Source: CAMYOC01 sp963704875 (GTDB lineage: Bacteria > Pseudomonadota > Gammaproteobacteria > Steroidobacterales > XN24). Taken from it: a stretch of 64,000 nucleotides of DNA. Of this stretch, positions 8,175 to 16,475 are shown one piece after another. The stretch spans positions 124,001 to 188,000 of the forward strand of contig CAVPIA010000003.1 of the NCBI GenBank assembly GCA_963704875.1, in the 5' to 3' direction. The position numbers and the translations under genes were made by a program. The notes beneath the pieces were generated by a model, which saw only the letters and a list, made by a program, of their open reading frames with translations, made no database searches and was not told the DNA's origin. Position 1 is the first letter of the stretch. Every line of letters begins with the position of its first letter.

Positions 8175-9145
8175 ATGGGGTCCTGATTGAAGTGTGTCCA
8201 GCGTTTTAGCCCGGATACCGTGACTGGCTTGTGGTTTCTGTGCAAGTCGATGCCAGCTGCATCAGTGATTACGCCAATCACCGTCAACGCGCATCCGCAG
8301 CGGGCAGCCAGTGCGGCCAGTCTGTCGCGGCTCGCGCTGACATCCGGAACGGTGAAACACAGCTCATAGTCATCGCCACCACCCAGCGCCAGCGCCAGCG
8401 CCGCCTCCTCACCCAGGGTTTCGATCGCCGCCGCCGACAACGGCAAATGTTCAAGATCGATGCGCGCGCCGAGCTGGCTGGAATCGGCGACGCGCTCCAG
8501 ATCGATCATCAGCCCATCGGAAACGTCGATCGCAGCAGTGGCGAGTCCAGGCAGTCCAAGCCCCAGTTCCACCCGCGGCGTGGGCCACAAAAACGCCTGT
8601 CGCAGCGGCAGACTGACCGGCCTGACATCATCCAGCAAACCGAGCCCGGCGGACGCCGCCCCAGGCGTACCACTGACCACAACCAGATCGCCCGGGTTGG
8701 CACCGGATCGGGTCAGATAACCATCCGGATCAACAAAACCTGTGAGTTGCACCGTTACCGACAGCGGTCCGCAGACCGTATCGCCTCCGATTAAAGCCAC
8801 GTCGTTGGCCAGGGCCAGATCACGAAAACCCGCGGCGAAGTCGGCAATCCAGGCAGCTTCAGCAGCCGGTAAAGATAAGGACAGACTGGCCCATGCCGGC
8901 CTGGCCCCCATAGCTGCCAGATCGCTCAGATTCACCGCCAACGACCGATGGGCAACCGCCGATGCGGGAATGCCCTGCGGGAAATGCACCTGCTCGTTGA
9001 TCGTGTCGGCGACGCTGACCAGATGTTTTCCGGACGGCGGCACAAGCACTGCGCCGTCGTCGCCGACGCCCAGTCTTACGTCAGGTCGCTGCGGGTATCC
9101 TGCGGTCAGGCAGTGGATGATCTCGGCCTCGCTCAAACCGGCCAA
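8171..9145 (-). CDS. thiL: Thiamine-monophosphate kinase
   Basis: A 324-residue enzyme of the PurM/ThiL fold that phosphorylates thiamine phosphate to thiamine diphosphate. Visible motifs are GVGDDGAV for metal and ATP, LAVNLSDLAAMGA, GGDTV and AIDVSDGL. The start is TTG at 9145, supported by GGAG about 7 bases upstream and by correct family alignment (MAGLSEAEII). It sits 3 bases after the DUF2889 gene and overlaps pgpA. Thiamine diphosphate is the cofactor of Dxs and of the lyase encoded near 44 kb. Confidence 0.96.
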   Translation of the reverse strand: MAGLSEAEIIHCLTAGYPQRPDVRLGVGDDGAVLVPPSGKHLVSVADTINEQVHFPQGIPASAVAHRSLAVNLSDLAAMGARPAWASLSLSLPAAEAAWIADFAAGFRDLALANDVALIGGDTVCGPLSVTVQLTGFVDPDGYLTRSGANPGDLVVVSGTPGAASAGLGLLDDVRPVSLPLRQAFLWPTPRVELGLGLPGLATAAIDVSDGLMIDLERVADSSQLGARIDLEHLPLSAAAIETLGEEAALALALGGGDDYELCFTVPDVSASRDRLAALAARCGCALTVIGVITDAAGIDLHRNHKPVTVSGLKRWTHFNQDPI

Positions 9146-9148
9146 GTC

Positions 9149-9694
9149 TCAGCTCCGGTACCACTTGGGGTACATCTCTTCGACCACCGGCCCGTCGCTG
9201 CGCAGGGCGTGGCAGGTATCGATATGCGGCGGCCGTCGATCGCTCTCAGGCAACTTGCCTTCTCTGCTGAGGCGCGGATAGATCGTCTGGATCGCGACCA
9301 CGGCCAACTCCTGCAGCAGGCGGGTCAGGTGGGTACAACCATTGACCTGACCGAGACGCTCCTTGAGCAAACGATTCCAGCCGGGACGGATGCGTGTGCC
9401 TACCATGCACGAATAGTCGGGCGCGATGTCCGGGCAGTTCGGGAACGGGTGACTGTCGGTGACAGCTTCCATGCCGCGAATCTCCAGCCGATCATCCAGC
9501 GTCATCCGGATCCACATGTCGTGCACCGGCATGCCGGGGCTCACTTCTCCGCGGGAACGGTTGTTGAACGCATAGGTCTTGCTGTCGACCATGCGCCCCT
9601 CGATATCCCACAGCCCATCAGCGCGGTGATAACCGTGACACTCGATGTCGCGCTTGTGGATCGCCTCACGGTCAGCAGGCGTACTCAGTGGCAT
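9149..9694 (-). CDS. DUF2889 family protein
   Basis: A 181-residue soluble protein with the DUF2889 signature: HKRDIECHGYHRADGLWDIEGR near the N-terminus, then MWIRMTLDD, and a conserved C-terminal GCTHLTRLL. Conserved Cys and His residues (ECHGYHR, NCPDIAPDYSC, GCTHL) suggest a metal site, but the function is unknown. It is tightly inserted between nusB and thiL, two bases after the nusB stop, and its ribosome-binding site lies inside nusB. The insertion is an addition to the usual nusB-thiL order. Confidence 0.85.
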   Translation of the reverse strand: MPLSTPADREAIHKRDIECHGYHRADGLWDIEGRMVDSKTYAFNNRSRGEVSPGMPVHDMWIRMTLDDRLEIRGMEAVTDSHPFPNCPDIAPDYSCMVGTRIRPGWNRLLKERLGQVNGCTHLTRLLQELAVVAIQTIYPRLSREGKLPESDRRPPHIDTCHALRSDGPVVEEMYPKWYRS

Positions 9695-9696
9695 AC

Positions 9697-10149
9697 CTAT
9701 TTTTCCTTGCTGGCGAGCTCTTTGGATCGATGATTCCGTGCCGCCCGATCCAACAGCGCGTTGACAAACTTGTGACCATCTTCAGCGCCGAATCTGCGGC
9801 ACAGGGACACTGCCTCGTTGATGACGACGCGATAGGGAACCTCGGGCCGGTGCATCAACTCATACATGCCGATCAGCAAAATACTATGCTCAACCGGATC
9901 CAGTTGTTCCACGCCACGATCCGCCAGCTCACCGATTTCGGTATCCAGTTGCTCGCGCTGCTCGACAACCTGGGTCACCAGCTCGGAAAAGAATTCCTGC
10001 TCGACCCTGGCATGCTCTTCATCCTCGGCGAACTGCAGCACAAGGTCCTTGGCGGGAACAGGATTCAGCTGCCATTGATAGATGGCTTGCACAGCGCGGC
10101 GACGGGCCAGCCCGCGAGGTCCCCGCCCTTCTCCCTGGGTCATGCCCAA
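9697..10149 (-). CDS. nusB: Transcription antitermination factor NusB
   Basis: A 150-residue all-helical RNA-binding protein that works with NusE (S10) in rRNA antitermination. Diagnostic regions are RGLARRRAVQAIYQWQLN, LDPVEHSILLIGMYELMHRP and VVINEAVSLCRRFGAEDGHKFVNALLD. The TTG at 10149 has GAGG 7 bases upstream; an ATG two codons later is too far from it, so TTG is preferred. It directly follows ribH, as in most proteobacteria. Confidence 0.96.
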   Translation of the reverse strand: MGMTQGEGRGPRGLARRRAVQAIYQWQLNPVPAKDLVLQFAEDEEHARVEQEFFSELVTQVVEQREQLDTEIGELADRGVEQLDPVEHSILLIGMYELMHRPEVPYRVVINEAVSLCRRFGAEDGHKFVNALLDRAARNHRSKELASKEK

Positions 10150-10151
10150 GT

Positions 10152-10628
10152 CTAGGCCTCGAGCTGGCGCATCAGATTGGCCATCTCGATCGCGCTGGCG
10201 GCAGCCTCGGCGCCCTTGTTACCCGCCTTGGTGCCGGCGCGCTCCACCGCCTGCTCGATGGTATCCACCGTGAGGACACCGAACGCCACCGGCAGATCAT
10301 GACTCATCGAGGCCTGCGCCACGCCCTTGGTGCACTCACCGGCGACGTAGTCGAAATGCGGCGTGGCGCCGCGAATCACCGCGCCAAGCGCGATGATCGC
10401 GTCATACCGGCGACTCGCCGCCATCCGCTGCACCGCCAGCGGTATCTCCCAGGCGCCAGGGACCCGCACCACGGTAATGTCCGCCTCAACCGCGCCATGA
10501 CGTATCAGCGTATCCAGCGCACCACGCAACAACGGCTCAACGATGAAGTCATTGAATCGCGCCGCCACCACCCCGAAGCGGATATCCCGCGCCAGCAGCT
10601 TGCCTTCCAGGGTCTTAATCTTGTCCAT
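10152..10628 (-). CDS. ribH: 6,7-dimethyl-8-ribityllumazine synthase
   Basis: A 158-residue lumazine synthase that condenses the RibB and RibD products in the penultimate riboflavin step. Motifs include VVAARFNDFIVEPLL, VPGAWEIPLAVQRM, ALGAVIRGATPHFDYV and PVAFGVLTVDTIEQA, with the catalytic His in the third. The protein normally assembles as pentamers or larger shells. It lies between ribB and nusB in one operon. Confidence 0.97.
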   Translation of the reverse strand: MDKIKTLEGKLLARDIRFGVVAARFNDFIVEPLLRGALDTLIRHGAVEADITVVRVPGAWEIPLAVQRMAASRRYDAIIALGAVIRGATPHFDYVAGECTKGVAQASMSHDLPVAFGVLTVDTIEQAVERAGTKAGNKGAEAAASAIEMANLMRQLEA

Positions 10629-10644
10629 GTGCTTGCCGGTGCTC

Positions 10645-11742
10645 CTAATTCACGTATTCAATAATCTCGAGGCCGAAGCCAGAGATGCCGGTCATCTGTT
10701 TTGGCGCGCTTAGCACCCGCATGCGGTGGATACCCAGGTTGCGTAGAATCTGCGCGCCAATGCCATAGGTGCGCAACACCGTCGATTGATGACCGTCGCT
10801 GATACGGCTCGACGGACGGCCAGCCAGACGTTCGACCGAATCCATCACGTCCCGCGGTGACTCATTGGCGCCGCGCAGCATCACCACTACGCCACAGCCA
10901 TCCTCTGCCACCCGTGCGAGCGCATCGCGCAGTTTCCAGCTGGCATCGTCAGACGGGATGCCGAGTACATCGCGCAAGGTGTCCAGTACCTGGACCCGCA
11001 CCAACGGCACGCCGGATTCCAGATCCCCGCGGATCAGCGCCAGATGCAGATCCTGGTGGACATGGTCTTCAAATACCGCGAGCCGGAAGTCGCCGAACTC
11101 AGTCGCCACCGTTTGCTCTACCACGCGCTCAACCGATTCTTCTTTTTCCAGCCGATATCGGATCAGATCAGCGATCGTCGCGATTTTCACATTGTGGTCA
11201 CGGGCAAATTCGAGCAAGTCCGGACGCCGCGCCATGGTGCCGTCTTCGTTGAGGATCTCGACAATCACCGCCGCCGGCTCAAGCCCGGCAAGACGGGCCA
11301 GATCGCATCCTGCTTCCGTGTGACCGGCCCGGGTCAGCACGCCGCCAGGCTGCGCCATCAGCGGAAAGATATGTCCTGGCTGACGCAGGTCCTCGGCGGT
11401 GGCATCTCCTGCCACCGCGGTCAGAATGGTGTGGGCGCGATCGTGCGCGGAAATACCCGTGGTCACCCCTTCCGCTGCTTCAATCGACACCGTGAAATTG
11501 GTGCTGCGGTCCTTGTCGGTACTGCTGACCATCAGCGGCAAACGCAGCTGGCTGCAGCGTTCGCGGTTGAGCGTCAGGCAGATCAGGCCACGGCCGTAAC
11601 GGGCCATGAAATTAACATCCTCGGGCCGCACCTTGGATGCAGCCATGACCAGATCACCTTCATTCTCGCGATCCTCGTCATCCATGATCACTACCATGCG
11701 TCCGGCGCGAAGCTCAGCAAGCACTTCCTCGATCGAATTCAT
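10645..11742 (-). CDS. ribB: 3,4-dihydroxy-2-butanone-4-phosphate synthase with degenerate GTP cyclohydrolase II tail (RibBX type)
   Basis: The first ~200 residues are a complete DHBP synthase (MDDEDRENEGDLVMAA acidic loop, SAHDRAHTI, HTEAGCDLARLAG). The remaining ~165 residues have the RibA fold but lack the three zinc Cys of the CLTGD...RCDCG loop, reading VQVLDTLRDVLG instead. Such tails are common in gammaproteobacteria and should not make GTP cyclohydrolase II. A separate ribA must exist elsewhere. I chose ATG at 11742: AGGAGC lies 6 bases upstream and it avoids overlap with ribE. Confidence 0.92.
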   Translation of the reverse strand: MNSIEEVLAELRAGRMVVIMDDEDRENEGDLVMAASKVRPEDVNFMARYGRGLICLTLNRERCSQLRLPLMVSSTDKDRSTNFTVSIEAAEGVTTGISAHDRAHTILTAVAGDATAEDLRQPGHIFPLMAQPGGVLTRAGHTEAGCDLARLAGLEPAAVIVEILNEDGTMARRPDLLEFARDHNVKIATIADLIRYRLEKEESVERVVEQTVATEFGDFRLAVFEDHVHQDLHLALIRGDLESGVPLVRVQVLDTLRDVLGIPSDDASWKLRDALARVAEDGCGVVVMLRGANESPRDVMDSVERLAGRPSSRISDGHQSTVLRTYGIGAQILRNLGIHRMRVLSAPKQMTGISGFGLEIIEYVN

Positions 11743-11761
11743 GACAGGCTCCTGGCGCAAA

Positions 11762-12412
11762 TCAGTGACTTTTTGCAAAACCATTCTCCGTTAACGTGGC
11801 CAGATCCAGCCCCCGCGTCTCGCGTCCGTCCAACAGGCGCTCAAGGTAGCGAGCCACGATATCAACTTCCAGATTTACCCGCGTGCCTGGTTTCCAGCCC
11901 GAAATGCCGGTGACCTCCAGCGTGTGGGGCACGATATTGATGGTGAACACGGGTCCGTCAACTTTGTTGACGGTCAGGCTGACACCGTCGATGCATACCG
12001 ACCCCTTGCGTGCGATGTAATGTGCGAGTTCAGCCGGAGCACGTACCCGGAACTGCACCGAGCGCGCCTCCGGTCGTAGCTCGACAATCTCGCCGACACC
12101 ATCTACATGCCCGGTCACCAGATGCCCTCCCAACGGCGTCGCCAGCGTCAGGGCGCGCTCCAGATTGACCCGCTGACCCGCTTTTAGATCACCCAGCGTG
12201 GTCAGCTTGAGAGTTTCACCTGATACATCTGCGGCGAACCCGGTCTCGCTCAGCGCCACCGCAGTCAGACACACGCCATTTACCGCGATGCTGTCGCCGG
12301 GGGCCGCGCTGCCTGGTTCCAGCTGTGGACACTGGATCCGCAAACGCACATCGCCGCCGCGCGGCTCGATCGCCTCGACCACGCCCTGGCTATGCACGAT
12401 TCCGGTAAACAT
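11762..12412 (-). CDS. ribE: Riboflavin synthase alpha subunit
   Basis: A 216-residue protein made of two related lumazine-binding beta-barrels. Each repeat starts with its own signature: MFTGIVHSQGVVEAI at the N-terminus and the second module around GGHLVTGHVDGVGEIV. It dismutates two lumazines into riboflavin and a pyrimidine. The ribD stop codon directly abuts its ATG (TAGATG), so translation is coupled. The C-terminal 20 residues are slightly longer than in E. coli. Confidence 0.96.
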   Translation of the reverse strand: MFTGIVHSQGVVEAIEPRGGDVRLRIQCPQLEPGSAAPGDSIAVNGVCLTAVALSETGFAADVSGETLKLTTLGDLKAGQRVNLERALTLATPLGGHLVTGHVDGVGEIVELRPEARSVQFRVRAPAELAHYIARKGSVCIDGVSLTVNKVDGPVFTINIVPHTLEVTGISGWKPGTRVNLEVDIVARYLERLLDGRETRGLDLATLTENGFAKSH

Positions 12413-13522
12413 CTATCTGCTCCTCGCCGCCACTTGCGCCCTGATCCTGAGGTCCGGGCCCACCTGACGGATATCGATCAGTTGTAATTGTACCTTGTCG
12501 GCAAGGGTCTCAAGCCCCGGTATCTCGACCAGACCCCGAGCGCCGCTACCAAGCAAGTGCGGCGCGAGATACAGCACCAGCTCGTCAACCAGGCTCTCGG
12601 CCAGAAACATGCCAGCCAGTCTGGCCCCGGTTTCTACCAGCACATCGTTGCACTCCAGCCTGGCCAGGCGTTCCAGCAGTCGGCCGAGGTCCACCTTGCC
12701 GGATGCATTCGGAAACAACTCCACCATCGCGCCGGCTCGGCGTAGATGCTGTTGCTGTTCAGGTTCATCGACCGCAGCAGCGATCAGGGTCACGCCGGGA
12801 AGACCAATCAGGCGGGAGGCCGGCGGCGTCCGCAATCGCGAATCAACGATCACGCGCATCGGCTGCCGGCCACCGGTATCGATGTCGGGCGAACGGACGT
12901 TGAGAGAGGGATCGTCCGCGATGACGGTCCCGACACCGCTGATGATCGCAGAACTCTCAGCCCGCAGATGCTGCACGTCCTCTCTTGCCGGCGCCGAGGT
13001 GATCCACTTGCTTTCGCCGCTGGCCATCGCGGTGCGCCCATCGAGACTGGCGGCCAGCTTGAGCACCACACGGGGACGCCGATGCTGCATACGGCTGACA
13101 AAGCCTGCGTTGAGTCGGGTGGCCTGTTCCTGCATCAATCCGCTGGCTACTGTAATACCGGCTTTTCGCAGGCTCGCTTCGCCTTTGCCGGCAACCAGTG
13201 GATTGGGATCCTGCATCGCGATCACCACATGACGCACGCCTGCGTCGATCAACGCATCCACGCATGGCGGCGTGCGGCCGTGGTGGGCGCAGGGTTCCAG
13301 CGTGACATAGGCGGTGGCGCCACCGGCTGAATCCCCACAGGCATCGAGTGCGGCGATCTCTGCGTGTGGGCCGCCAGCCTGCGCATGCCAGCCGCTGCCA
13401 ATAACGCGACCCTCGCTAACAATGACGCACCCGACCCGCGGATTCGGATGACTGGTGTAGCGGCCACGCTCGGCCAGGCGCAGAGCACGACTCATATGCT
13501 CGTGGTCGGCCGCGCTGAACAT
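12413..13522 (-). CDS. ribD: Bifunctional riboflavin deaminase/reductase
   Basis: A 369-residue fusion. Residues 1-145 are the zinc deaminase (HPNPRVGCVIV, HAEIAAL, LEPCAHHGRTPPC). Residues ~150-369 are the NADPH-dependent reductase (KLAASLDGRTAMASGESKWIT, SGVGTVIADDP). Together they carry out two successive early steps after GTP cyclohydrolase II. ATG at 13522 is chosen: GAGGA lies 8 bases upstream and longer in-frame extensions are Arg/Pro-rich and unlike the family. It starts four bases after the nrdR stop. No FMN riboswitch is seen before it. Confidence 0.96.
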   Translation of the reverse strand: MFSAADHEHMSRALRLAERGRYTSHPNPRVGCVIVSEGRVIGSGWHAQAGGPHAEIAALDACGDSAGGATAYVTLEPCAHHGRTPPCVDALIDAGVRHVVIAMQDPNPLVAGKGEASLRKAGITVASGLMQEQATRLNAGFVSRMQHRRPRVVLKLAASLDGRTAMASGESKWITSAPAREDVQHLRAESSAIISGVGTVIADDPSLNVRSPDIDTGGRQPMRVIVDSRLRTPPASRLIGLPGVTLIAAAVDEPEQQQHLRRAGAMVELFPNASGKVDLGRLLERLARLECNDVLVETGARLAGMFLAESLVDELVLYLAPHLLGSGARGLVEIPGLETLADKVQLQLIDIRQVGPDLRIRAQVAARSR

Positions 13523-13526
13523 CGGA

Positions 13527-14030
13527 TCAGTCCTCTTCGCCAGGCAACAAGGACATCTGCTCGCGGGTTGCGGCGGCGGCCGCCGCCCGCAGACGCTCAA
13601 CCTCGTCGCGGAATTCCTCCACATCCTGGAAGCGCCGGTAGACCGAAGCGAACCTCACGAACGCCACCTCATCGAGCAGACGCAACTCATCCATGACCAG
13701 ATCGCCGACCCGACGAGCAGGGATCTCGCGCTCACCGACGGTGCGGAGTCTGTGGGTAATGCGGGCGATCGCCGCCTCGAGATCCTCCGCGCTAACCGGG
13801 CGTTTTTCGAGCGCCCGGATCATGCCTGCGCGCAGTTTCTCTTCATCAAACGGCTCGCGACTGTTGTCGCTCTTGACCAGGCGCGGCATGACCAGCTCAG
13901 CCGTTTCAAAGGTAGTGAACCGTTCGCTGCAGTTCAGACACTCGCGCCGGCGACGGACCTGGGCGCCCTCTCCCGCCAGACGAGAGTCCGTAACCTTGGT
14001 CTCCGGGTGGCCGCAGAAAGGACAGTACAC
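13527..14030 (-). CDS. nrdR: Transcriptional repressor NrdR
   Basis: A 167-residue repressor of ribonucleotide reductase genes, slightly longer than the usual ~150 because of a C-terminal tail. It has an N-terminal zinc ribbon (CPFCGHPETKVTDSR...RRRECLNCSERFTTFE) and an ATP-cone domain (VKSDNSREPFDEEKLRAGM) that senses ATP/dATP. It is 13 bases downstream of glyA and just upstream of ribD, the classical gammaproteobacterial order. NrdR boxes near nrd genes would lie outside this window. Confidence 0.97.
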   Translation of the reverse strand: MYCPFCGHPETKVTDSRLAGEGAQVRRRRECLNCSERFTTFETAELVMPRLVKSDNSREPFDEEKLRAGMIRALEKRPVSAEDLEAAIARITHRLRTVGEREIPARRVGDLVMDELRLLDEVAFVRFASVYRRFQDVEEFRDEVERLRAAAAAATREQMSLLPGEED

Positions 14031-14043
14031 CAGCTATCTCCGG

Positions 14044-15306
14044 TCAGGTTCCGCGCTGGTAGACCGGGAAGCGTCCGCACAATTGCAGCACTTCAGCTCG
14101 CACCCGATCGATCGTAGCCTCGTCCCCCATGTTGTCCAGCACGTCGGCGATCAGACCGGCCAGCGTCGCACATTCTGCCTCGCCAAAACCGCGTGTCGTA
14201 ATCGCCGGGGTGCCCAGGCGCAAACCGCTGGTGACGAAAGGAGAGCGTGGATCATTGGGCACCGAATTCTTGTTGACGGTGATATTGGCACGTCCCAATG
14301 CCGCGTCCGCGTCCTTACCGGTGATGTCTTTGTCGATCAGATCGACCAGAAACAGATGGTTGTCGGTTCCGCCAGAGACGATCTTGTAACCGCGTTCGAT
14401 CAGCACCCTGACCATGGTCCGCGCATTCTCCACCACTGCCTTCTGATATTCATGGAAAGACGGTTCAAGCGCCTCTTTGAACGCCACTGCCTTGGCTGCA
14501 ATGACGTGCATCAGCGGGCCACCCTGAGTGCCCGGGAACACCAGTGAATTGAACTTCTTTGTCAGCGCCTCATTCTCCCGGGCCAGGATCATGCCGCCAC
14601 GTGGACCGCGCAAGGTCTTGTGGGTCGTGGTCGTGACCACGTCGGCAAACGGCAACGGGCTTGGGTAGACGCCCGCGGCCACCAGGCCGGCGATGTGGGC
14701 CATGTCGGCCATCAGATAGGCGCCCACTGAATCCGCAATTTCGCGGAAGCGCTTCCAGTCGACGATTCTGGAATACGCCGAGAAACCTGAAATGATCATC
14801 TTTGGGCGATGCTCAGTGGCCAGCGCCTGCACCTGCTCGTAGTCAATCTCGCCGGTGCTCTCGTCCAGACCGTACTGGACCGCATTGTAAAAACGGCCAG
14901 AGAAGTTCACTTTGGCGCCATGAGTAAGGTGGCCACCATGGGCCAGGCTCATGCCGAGAATCGTATCGCCGGGTTCCAGCAGTGCGGCGAATACCGCGAC
15001 ATTGGCCTGGCTCCCTGAGTGCGGCTGGACATTCGCGTAGTCGGCACCAAACAGCTCTTTGGCTCGCGCGACCGCCAGATCCTCGGCGATGTCGACATAT
15101 TCACAGCCACCGTAATAACGTTTGTGTGGATACCCTTCTGCGTATTTGTTCGTCAGCACGGAGCCCTGCGCCTCCAGTACCCGCGGGCTGGCGTAATTCT
15201 CCGAGGCAATCAGCTCGACATGTTCCTGCTGACGCAACAACTCTGCAGCCATGGCGGCGGCAAGCTCGTCGTCATATCCGGCGATCGTCATCTCAGGGCT
15301 GAACAT
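14044..15306 (-). CDS. glyA: Serine hydroxymethyltransferase
   Basis: A 420-residue PLP enzyme that converts serine and tetrahydrofolate to glycine and 5,10-methylene-THF. The start MFSPEMTIAGYDDEL aligns with E. coli MLKREMNIADYDAEL, and GGAG lies 9 bases before the ATG at 15306; upstream in-frame codons are rejected. The PLP lysine is in VVTTTTHKTLRGPRGG. Upstream on the minus strand, TACAAT (15349-15354) and TATTAT (15335-15340) are possible -10 elements, with no strong -35. It heads the glyA-nrdR-rib operon and is the main C1 donor reaction in the window. Confidence 0.97.
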   Translation of the reverse strand: MFSPEMTIAGYDDELAAAMAAELLRQQEHVELIASENYASPRVLEAQGSVLTNKYAEGYPHKRYYGGCEYVDIAEDLAVARAKELFGADYANVQPHSGSQANVAVFAALLEPGDTILGMSLAHGGHLTHGAKVNFSGRFYNAVQYGLDESTGEIDYEQVQALATEHRPKMIISGFSAYSRIVDWKRFREIADSVGAYLMADMAHIAGLVAAGVYPSPLPFADVVTTTTHKTLRGPRGGMILARENEALTKKFNSLVFPGTQGGPLMHVIAAKAVAFKEALEPSFHEYQKAVVENARTMVRVLIERGYKIVSGGTDNHLFLVDLIDKDITGKDADAALGRANITVNKNSVPNDPRSPFVTSGLRLGTPAITTRGFGEAECATLAGLIADVLDNMGDEATIDRVRAEVLQLCGRFPVYQRGT

Positions 15307-15424
15307 CAGGGGTAACTCCAGTTCGATAGGGGCCATAATAAAGCGGGTATTGTACCGCAGCACGCGGATCAGCGGTCCGTCCTGCCGGCTGCCCGAACGG
15401 TGTCATCGACCGCGGCGAATGGCC

Positions 15425-16387
15425 TCAGCCGTGGCTCAGCAATTCCTGCACCACTCGCGACCAGCCAACCGCGATATTGCCGCGGTTATAGCCGCCGCCA
15501 CCGAGCGCGACCAGACGACCCTGGCAGTGCCGTTCGGCGATCTCGCAAAGGCTGGCTGTGGCATGGCCATGGGCGCTCTCGGTAAAGTTGAGATGAGTGA
15601 GTGGATCGCCGGCGAGACTGTCAGCACCGCACTGGAACACAATGAATTCCGGCTTCGATTCATTCAGATAGGCTTCGACTTCGCGCCATGCTGCAAGAAA
15701 GTCGTCGTCGTCGGCCCCAGGGGCCATCGGCAGATTGAGCTTGGTGCCGATGGCCTCGCCCTCACCGGTCTCCTCGCGAGCCCCGGTCCCCGGGAACAGG
15801 AAACGGCCATCCTCATGGATGTCGGCAAACAGAACTTCGGGATCATTGGCGAACCCATAGTAGACCCCGTCGCCATGATGCGCGTCGATGTCCACGTAGG
15901 CGATCCGTTTTAATCCATGACGGCGTCGCAAGGCTTCGATCAGGACTGCACAATCATTGAATACGCAAAACCCGGACGTGCGATTTCGACCAGCATGGTG
16001 CAGGCCTGCGATCGGAACGAAGGCGCGCCGCGCCGCGCCCGTCATGACCATCTCACCGGCCCGCAGTGTCGCACCGACAACCGCCCGCGAGGTTTCGTAT
16101 ATGCCCGGGAAAGCGGGCGTATCGCCGAAGTCCAGATAGCCCTCGCCAATCAGGGACATCTCCTCGACAAAACCGACATGGTGTGAGTCGTGGAACCATT
16201 CGACCTGCTGGCGCGTCGCAGTGGGCGGATCGTCAAACACCACCTTTGACTCGAGATTCCGGTGCAGGATGCCGCGGATAAACGCATCATAGCGATCCGG
16301 TCCGAACGGGTGACCGTGACCAAAGCCATAACCGGCTGCCGCCTGACCGGAGACGATGCAAACCCTGTTGTCGCTGGAATCACCCAT
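15425..16387 (-). CDS. Histone deacetylase family hydrolase (AcuC/APAH-like)
   Basis: A 320-residue zinc amidohydrolase. The active-site His pair is in AGLHHAGRN (near residue 130), metal ligands are in VDIDAHHGDGV (near 166-173) and GADSLAGDP, and GGGGYNRGN is near the C-terminus. Bacterial members deacetylate acetylated lysines, polyamines or acetyl-CoA synthetase. The substrate is not evident. It lies upstream of glyA on the same strand with a 118-base gap that contains glyA promoter-like elements, so it is probably a separate unit. Confidence 0.88.
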   Translation of the reverse strand: MGDSSDNRVCIVSGQAAAGYGFGHGHPFGPDRYDAFIRGILHRNLESKVVFDDPPTATRQQVEWFHDSHHVGFVEEMSLIGEGYLDFGDTPAFPGIYETSRAVVGATLRAGEMVMTGAARRAFVPIAGLHHAGRNRTSGFCVFNDCAVLIEALRRRHGLKRIAYVDIDAHHGDGVYYGFANDPEVLFADIHEDGRFLFPGTGAREETGEGEAIGTKLNLPMAPGADDDDFLAAWREVEAYLNESKPEFIVFQCGADSLAGDPLTHLNFTESAHGHATASLCEIAERHCQGRLVALGGGGYNRGNIAVGWSRVVQELLSHG

Positions 16388-16412
16388 GGCTGGCCGAGAT
16401 TAGCACAGCGCG

Positions 16413-16453
16413 GAAAAACAACAGCCCCGCCGCTCCTGCTGGCGACGGGGCTG
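16413..16453 (-). terminator. Intrinsic terminator of the penicillin-acylase gene
   Basis: Read on the minus strand, an 8-bp GC-rich stem (arms 16446-16453 and 16422-16429, CAGCCCCG/CGGGGCTG) is followed by TTGTTTTT. It comes about 25 bases after the stop codon of the acylase gene and separates it from the deacetylase-like gene. Confidence 0.8.
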
Positions 16454-16475
16454 CCTGGCCCGGAGCCGTTCGCTG

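Noticed and set aside
10299..10664. Plus-strand frame opposite ribH
   Set aside because: Antisense shadow; ribH is fully conserved.
12413..15306. FMN or glycine riboswitch upstream of the rib genes or glyA
   Set aside because: ribD starts 4 bases after nrdR so there is no room, and the 118-base leader of glyA shows no conserved riboswitch core.
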